Notes under the pieces: generated by a model
The model's database searches: none
Told to the model about the DNA's origin: nothing
Seen by the model: only the letters and a program-made list of their open reading frames with translations
Translations under genes and position numbers: made by a program
NCBI RefSeq assembly: GCF_020103695.1
Contig: NZ_JAHXBF010000007.1
Span: forward strand, 422,181-486,180
DNA length: 64,000 nt
From: Hyalangium versicolor
Lineage (GTDB): Bacteria; Myxococcota; Myxococcia; Myxococcales; Myxococcaceae
Direction: 5' to 3'
Shown: piece by piece, positions 60,000 to 64,000 of the stretch
How positions within the stretch are numbered: position 1 is the first letter of the stretch
How the letters are laid out: each line of letters begins with the position of its first letter

Positions 60000-62070
60000 G
60001 CCCGCTCTCAAGGGAGTGCTCGCCACGTACTCCAACGAGACGCGCGAGCTCTGCCGCGTCATCACCCGGGAACTGCTCGCGCTGGAGCGAGGGGACACTG
60101 ATCCCGAGAAGATCACGGCTTCCTTCACGAACATCACCCGGGCCCTCCACACGCTCAAGGGAGGCGCCGCGACGCTGCGGCTGGACGATCTGACGGAGCT
60201 GGCCCACCGCATGGAGGATGCGCTGGCTCCGCTCCGGGAAGCCCGGCACATGCCGTCGGCCAGCGCGGATGCCTTCCTCCAGGGGTTGGATGCGTTCAAT
60301 CGCCGTATCCGTGCTCACGTCGAGGGGGCGGCCCAGGGCCTGCCGGAGCTGGCCGCCACGCTGGCCCTTTTCGAGCCCGCGAAGACCGAGACCGCTCCTT
60401 CCCCCGAAGCACCGATTCCAAAGAGCTCGCCACCGGAGGTGGATTCCCGCCCGGAGGAGGCAGGGTGGTGGGTCCGTCCAGAGCAGTTCCTCCCGCTCAC
60501 CCGGGATGCCGAGCGCCTCCAGGAGCTGCGCCTGCGCCTGGAGCAGCGCATCGCGGAGCTCGACGCAGCTCTAAGCGTCCTGCGCCACCCTGTTCCATCA
60601 TCCGCGGGCATCTCTCCCCTGGAGCAGTTGGAGGATGTGCGCGATGCACTCAAGTCGGACCAGGAAGAAGCCTCCGAGCTGGCGGAGTCTCTCGAGCAGG
60701 GACTCCAGGGGCTCTCCACCGCCGCGCTGCAGACAGTGCTCGAGCCTCTCCAGCGAGGCGTGAGGGATCTCGCGCGACGAGCAGGAGTCGAGGCCCAGCT
60801 CTCCGTGGTCGGAGGAGAGCTGTCCCTGGATCGGAGGTTGCTCTCGCCGCTGGCGGGCATGCTGGGGCATCTGGTGCGCAATGCCGTGGACCACGGCCTG
60901 GAGCTCCCCGCCGAGCGCGAACGCCAGGGAAAGCACCGAGTGGGCGCCCTGCTGATCCGCGCCGAGCGCCTGGGCAACATGGTCGTGCTGGAGGTCGCCG
61001 ATGACGGCGGAGGACTCGATACGGAGGCCATCCGGAAGGTGGCTCTCTCCCGAGGCCTGATGTCCGCGGAGAAGCTGGCCGCCATGACGGCCGCGGAGAT
61101 GCACCAGCTCATCTTCCGCACCGGCTTCTCCACTCGCTCCGAGGTAACCGAGACCTCCGGCCGAGGCGTGGGCCTGGACGTGGTGCGCAGCCAGGTATTG
61201 GACCTGTCCGGACAGCTCGAGGTCCACAGCACTCCCAGGCAGGGGACACGCTTCCTGCTCACCCTGCCAGCGGACCTGGGCACCACACCGGTGCTCGTGG
61301 TGCGCGCGGGCGAGCACCGCCTGGGGCTGCCGCTGTCCGGCGTGGAGTCCGTCTGCACCACCGCGCCCGAGTCACTGATTGGCGGCTTCCTGGAGCTCCA
61401 CGAGGAGCGGCTGCCCCTGGTAGACCTGTGCGCGCGCCTGCACCTGCTGCCCGGCCGTGTCTCGGACGAGCTGCGCGTGGTCATCCTCCTGGCGCGAGGC
61501 CGACGGCTGGCGCTGCTCGTGGATGCGATCGAGAACGAGCAGGACCTGACCCTGCGTCCCCTGCCTCCCACCCTGCGAAACCTGCCGGCATACCAGGGCA
61601 CGGCCCTGCTGCCCGGAGGCACCTTCCTCCCCGTGCTCCGGGTGGACTGGCTGGCCACGGAGACATCCGCCAGGGCGTCCCAGCGCGGGCGGCGGATCCT
61701 CGTGGTGGATGATTCGCTCACCGCTCGCGCCCTCCACCGGACCGTGCTGGAGGCGGGTGGCTTCCGAGTACATACCAGCGCCTCGGGCCCCCAGGCGTTG
61801 GAGCTGCTCTCGCGAGCCCCCTTCGATCTGGTGGTGGCGGACGTGAGCATGGCGGAGATGAATGGCCACGCCTTCACGTCACGGCTGCGAGCTCAGCCCT
61901 CGACGCGAAATCTGCCCGTGCTCCTGGTCTCCGCGCGAGACACCGAAGAGGCACAGCAGGCCGGGCTGGGTTCGGGCGCGGATGCCTTCCTCAGCAAGCG
62001 CGAGTGCCGGGCCGGCCGGCTGCTCGAGGCCGTCGAAGATCTCCTGGCCCAGGTCCGGGTGCGCGCATGA
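59989..62070 (+). CDS. cheA: hybrid CheA histidine kinase with C-terminal REC domain
   Basis: 693 residues, GTG start at 59989 with GAGGC upstream. Hpt domain with His54 (RALHTLKGGAATLRLDDLTELAHRMEDAL); helical dimerisation region without a recognisable P2 CheY-binding domain; HATPase with N box HLVRNAVDHGLELP, G boxes VADDGGGLD and GRGVGLDVVRSQVL; CheW-like P5 domain (VLVVRAGEHRLGLPLSGVESVC, QDLTLRPLPPTLRN); and a REC domain with Asp618 (LVVADVSMAEMNG) and VVDDSLTARALHR. The kinase core of the operon. Hybrid CheAs are common in myxobacterial Che systems. Confidence 0.95.
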   Translation: MPVEPALKGVLATYSNETRELCRVITRELLALERGDTDPEKITASFTNITRALHTLKGGAATLRLDDLTELAHRMEDALAPLREARHMPSASADAFLQGLDAFNRRIRAHVEGAAQGLPELAATLALFEPAKTETAPSPEAPIPKSSPPEVDSRPEEAGWWVRPEQFLPLTRDAERLQELRLRLEQRIAELDAALSVLRHPVPSSAGISPLEQLEDVRDALKSDQEEASELAESLEQGLQGLSTAALQTVLEPLQRGVRDLARRAGVEAQLSVVGGELSLDRRLLSPLAGMLGHLVRNAVDHGLELPAERERQGKHRVGALLIRAERLGNMVVLEVADDGGGLDTEAIRKVALSRGLMSAEKLAAMTAAEMHQLIFRTGFSTRSEVTETSGRGVGLDVVRSQVLDLSGQLEVHSTPRQGTRFLLTLPADLGTTPVLVVRAGEHRLGLPLSGVESVCTTAPESLIGGFLELHEERLPLVDLCARLHLLPGRVSDELRVVILLARGRRLALLVDAIENEQDLTLRPLPPTLRNLPAYQGTALLPGGTFLPVLRVDWLATETSARASQRGRRILVVDDSLTARALHRTVLEAGGFRVHTSASGPQALELLSRAPFDLVVADVSMAEMNGHAFTSRLRAQPSTRNLPVLLVSARDTEEAQQAGLGSGADAFLSKRECRAGRLLEAVEDLLAQVRVRA

Positions 62071-63107
62071 ATCCTCCCATCCGTGTCCTGATCGCCGATG
62101 GCTCGCCCCGAACCGAGGAGGCGCTCACCGGACTCATCTCCCGTGCGCCGGACCTGAGACTGGTGGCCCATACCCACTGCGGCAGGCGGGCGCTGGAGCT
62201 GGCTCGCGAGCACCGGCCTGATGTCGCCATCCTGGACGCATTGCTGCCTCGCCTGGACGGAATCTCCCTCGCGGGTCAGCTCATGATTGAAGCCCCCTGC
62301 CGCATCCTGGTGACGACCCAGGGCTCGGAAGTGGGCCTCTCTTCGCACGCACTCCGCAATGGAGCCTTGGAGGTGCTGCGCAAGCCTCCGTGCACAATGA
62401 GCTTCGATGCCTTCGGCGAGCGGCTGCTCCGAGACATCCGGTTGATGGCGGAGATCCCCGTCGTCCGTCGCCGCCCCTGGCGCTCCTCGCGGCCTCCATC
62501 CTCCCTTCGTCCGTGCGGGCGGCTGCATGGCTTCGGGCTGGTCGCGTCCACCGGGGGCCCTCCCGCGCTGGCCACGCTGCTGTCCCTGATCGGTCCGGGA
62601 GTCCGCTTCCCGCTGCTCATCGCCCAGCACCTCTCGGGAGGCTTCACCCGCAGCCTGGCCCGGTGGCTGGCGGAAGCCTCACGCCTGCCCGTGGAGGTGG
62701 CACGCCCGGGAGTCTGGCCTCAACCGGGGCACGTCTACCTCCCGCCGGACCAGCACCATCTGCAGTTGGAACCCACCGGTCAGCTATCCGTCGAGCCCGC
62801 TACCGAGCTGCTCTGTCCCTCCGGGGACAAGCTCCTCGCCTCGCTCGCTCGGGCCTTCGGATCAATGACGGGCGGCGCCGTGCTCACCGGCATGGGCCGG
62901 GATGGAGCGGCGGGACTGCGCTCCATTCACGACGCGGGAGGCCTCACCTTCGTGCAGACCCCAGACAGCTGCGTTGTCGGTGGCATGCCGACGGCCGCGC
63001 TCCGATCGGGAGCTGCTCGCTGGAGCCTCTCCCTGGAAGAGCTGGCCACCACGCTGCGCTCGCTCCCGGGTCCACTGCCCGCCCCACACTCCTTTGGGAG
63101 TCACTGA
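62067..63107 (+). CDS. cheB: CheB-type response regulator / methylesterase
   Basis: 346 residues, ATG overlapping cheA (ATGA). REC domain with phospho-acceptor Asp57 (VAILDALLPRLDG) and Lys106, but the acidic pair is Asp11-Gly12, so the second acidic residue is lost. The methylesterase domain keeps the triad: Ser161 (VASTGGPPAL), His188 (LIAQHLSGGFTRS) and Asp279 (LTGMGRDGAAGLR). It should demethylate or deamidate receptors; no CheR is visible within the window. Confidence 0.95.
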   Translation: MNPPIRVLIADGSPRTEEALTGLISRAPDLRLVAHTHCGRRALELAREHRPDVAILDALLPRLDGISLAGQLMIEAPCRILVTTQGSEVGLSSHALRNGALEVLRKPPCTMSFDAFGERLLRDIRLMAEIPVVRRRPWRSSRPPSSLRPCGRLHGFGLVASTGGPPALATLLSLIGPGVRFPLLIAQHLSGGFTRSLARWLAEASRLPVEVARPGVWPQPGHVYLPPDQHHLQLEPTGQLSVEPATELLCPSGDKLLASLARAFGSMTGGAVLTGMGRDGAAGLRSIHDAGGLTFVQTPDSCVVGGMPTAALRSGAARWSLSLEELATTLRSLPGPLPAPHSFGSH

Positions 63108-63665
63108 ATGACACGTTGGATCCTGCTGAGCCCGCTGATGCTGCTGACCGCCAGTCCCCACGTGCATGCACAGACCCCGAGCGCCCACGTCGTCCAGGTG
63201 CAGGGGATGATGGAGCAGCTACGCGCCGTGACCCGAGCCCCCGAGCTCATCCAGGCCGTGAGGGCGCAGAACGCGCGCCGGCTGACGCCCGGAGCCATCC
63301 AGAAGATGGATGTGGAATGGGTGACCAGCACGGGCATCCCGGCCTTCATGCGGCCCTATCTGGAAGGCCCTTGCGCGGACCTCCTCCGCAAGACGCAGCA
63401 GCAGCTCCCCGCCATCGCGGAGGCCTTCGTCATGGACAACCAGGGCGCGCTCGTCGCCTCGACCCAGCGAACCTCCGACTACTGGCAGGGAGACGAGGAC
63501 AAGTGGCAGCGATCCTTCGCCAGCGGCGCGGGGAACGAGTTCGTCGACCAGCCCGAATTCGACGAGTCCCTCCAGGCCTATGCGGTGCAGATCTCCCTGC
63601 CTGTGATGGACGGCGGCAAGGCCATCGGCGCGGTCACGTTTGGCATCAGCCTCGACACTCTCTAA
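63108..63665 (+). CDS. secreted Cache-like (PDC/sCache) sensor domain protein
   Basis: 185 residues, starting at the base after the cheB stop. Signal peptide (RWILLSPLMLLTASPHVHAQ), then a helix and a PAS-like alpha/beta fold: AEAFVMDNQGALVASTQRTSDYWQGDEDKWQRSFASG and LQAYAVQISLPVMDGGKAIGAVTFGISLDTL, which fit the strands of single Cache domains. No membrane helix after the signal, so it is probably periplasmic and soluble, acting as a free ligand-binding partner of the receptor encoded next. Confidence 0.85.
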   Translation: MTRWILLSPLMLLTASPHVHAQTPSAHVVQVQGMMEQLRAVTRAPELIQAVRAQNARRLTPGAIQKMDVEWVTSTGIPAFMRPYLEGPCADLLRKTQQQLPAIAEAFVMDNQGALVASTQRTSDYWQGDEDKWQRSFASGAGNEFVDQPEFDESLQAYAVQISLPVMDGGKAIGAVTFGISLDTL

Positions 63666-63686
63666 CCCTCCTCGCACCGAGCCCCC

Positions 63687-64000
63687 ATGTCCCCGCACCT
63701 CTCGCGTACGCTCCAGTTCCGTGGCCGGTTGACACTCGGCGTGACCGCGCTCGCGCTCATTCCCCTGCTGCTGCTGGGAGTGCTTTCCGCCCGCCAGCTC
63801 CAGCGGCTGCTCACCGCCGAGGTGCAGTCCACCCTGCGCGCGGAGACGGAGAACTTCTCGGACATCGTGCAGGACATGCTGGCCGAGCGAGAGGCCGATG
63901 TGCGGAGCTGGTCCGAGGACGCCATCGTCCGCGGCGCGCTCCTCTATGCCACATACAAGAAGAGCGACTCGGTGCTCAGCGTGCTTCAGCGGCGCTACCC
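63687..64000 (+). CDS. membrane sensor (receptor or histidine kinase), N-terminal part (cut by right edge)
   Basis: 104 codons from ATG at 63687 to the edge. A basic start (MSPHLSRTLQFRGRLTLGVT) runs into one membrane helix (ALALIPLLLLGVLSARQLQRLL) and a long helix (EVQSTLRAETENFSDIVQDMLAEREADVRSWSEDAIV), the typical opening of a dCache chemoreceptor or histidine kinase sensor. Position after cheB suggests a methyl-accepting chemotaxis protein. Only 21 bases lie between the Cache-like gene and this start. Confidence 0.8.
   Translation, partial: MSPHLSRTLQFRGRLTLGVTALALIPLLLLGVLSARQLQRLLTAEVQSTLRAETENFSDIVQDMLAEREADVRSWSEDAIVRGALLYATYKKSDSVLSVLQRRY

Overview
The window is high-GC DNA with almost no empty space: about 60 protein genes and no gap between genes longer than about 300 bases. 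The largest gaps are 54185-54452 (268 bases) and the divergent Ku/M48 region 16968-17194 (227 bases); I see nothing distinctive in either. Strong G/C bias at third codon positions produces many long antisense open frames, which I read as shadows. The content suggests a myxobacterium, probably of the Cystobacter/Archangium/Stigmatella/Hyalangium group: lipoproteins with Gly/Asp/Thr linkers, DUF4215 and choice-of-anchor-A domains, type IV minor pilins, hybrid chemosensory proteins, DUF5939 cyclases and DUF4241-HEAT proteins. This is inference from gene content. I found no rRNA, tRNA, CRISPR array, insertion sequence or phage gene.

Left part (1-20.3 kb). A truncated acyl-CoA dehydrogenase, a large Ig-like (Big_1) lipoprotein and a transaldolase-like aldolase are followed by a KpsF/KdsD-type isomerase. 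A long leftward cluster, 13067 to 5220, runs outer-membrane-type protein, LptM-like lipoprotein, lysA, dapA, dapB, FAH-family hydrolase, folK, TPR protein; most joints are 4-base start/stop overlaps. It combines lysine/diaminopimelate synthesis with one folate step. Upstream are mutM-mce, a DUF5939 nucleotide cyclase, Ku, an M48 lipoprotein protease, a 56-residue rubredoxin, a YihY/BrkB membrane protein and MTA phosphorylase.

Middle part (20.3-43.9 kb). An EamA transporter overlaps queG. A cobalamin adenosyltransferase and thyA-folA diverge with start codons only 15 bases apart. A cytochrome-c/FTR1 iron permease follows a Fur-box-like palindrome. A rightward minor-pilin set (FimT/GspH, PilV, PilW, PilX types) is followed not by PilY1 but by an unusual RnfD/NqrB-like membrane domain joined to FG-GAP and UnbV domains. 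Then come a DUF3500 lipoprotein with HupE/UreJ, hppD with a divergent LysR regulator whose putative operator overlaps its start, a basic-tailed small protein, an O-methyltransferase and a choice-of-anchor-A lipoprotein.

Right part (43.9-64 kb). A Nudix-metallo-beta-lactamase fusion is coupled to an HD protein. An ATP-grasp ligase overlaps a GNAT gene by 131 bases. These are followed by a transglutaminase-like protein, an Rpn-family nuclease, an ECF sigma factor/DUF1109 operon with a candidate self-promoter, a DUF4241-HEAT protein, a YyaL-type thioredoxin-fold protein and a GT39-type glycosyltransferase. From 58153 to the right edge lies a compact chemosensory operon: CheY, REC-CheW, CheW, hybrid CheA, CheB, a secreted Cache-like protein and a truncated membrane sensor. 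No CheR is visible before the edge.

No single locus is clearly a new system. The best candidates for a second look are the RnfD-like/FG-GAP/UnbV chimera beside the minor pilins, the chemosensory operon with a separate secreted sensor domain, and the ATP-grasp/GNAT overlap.
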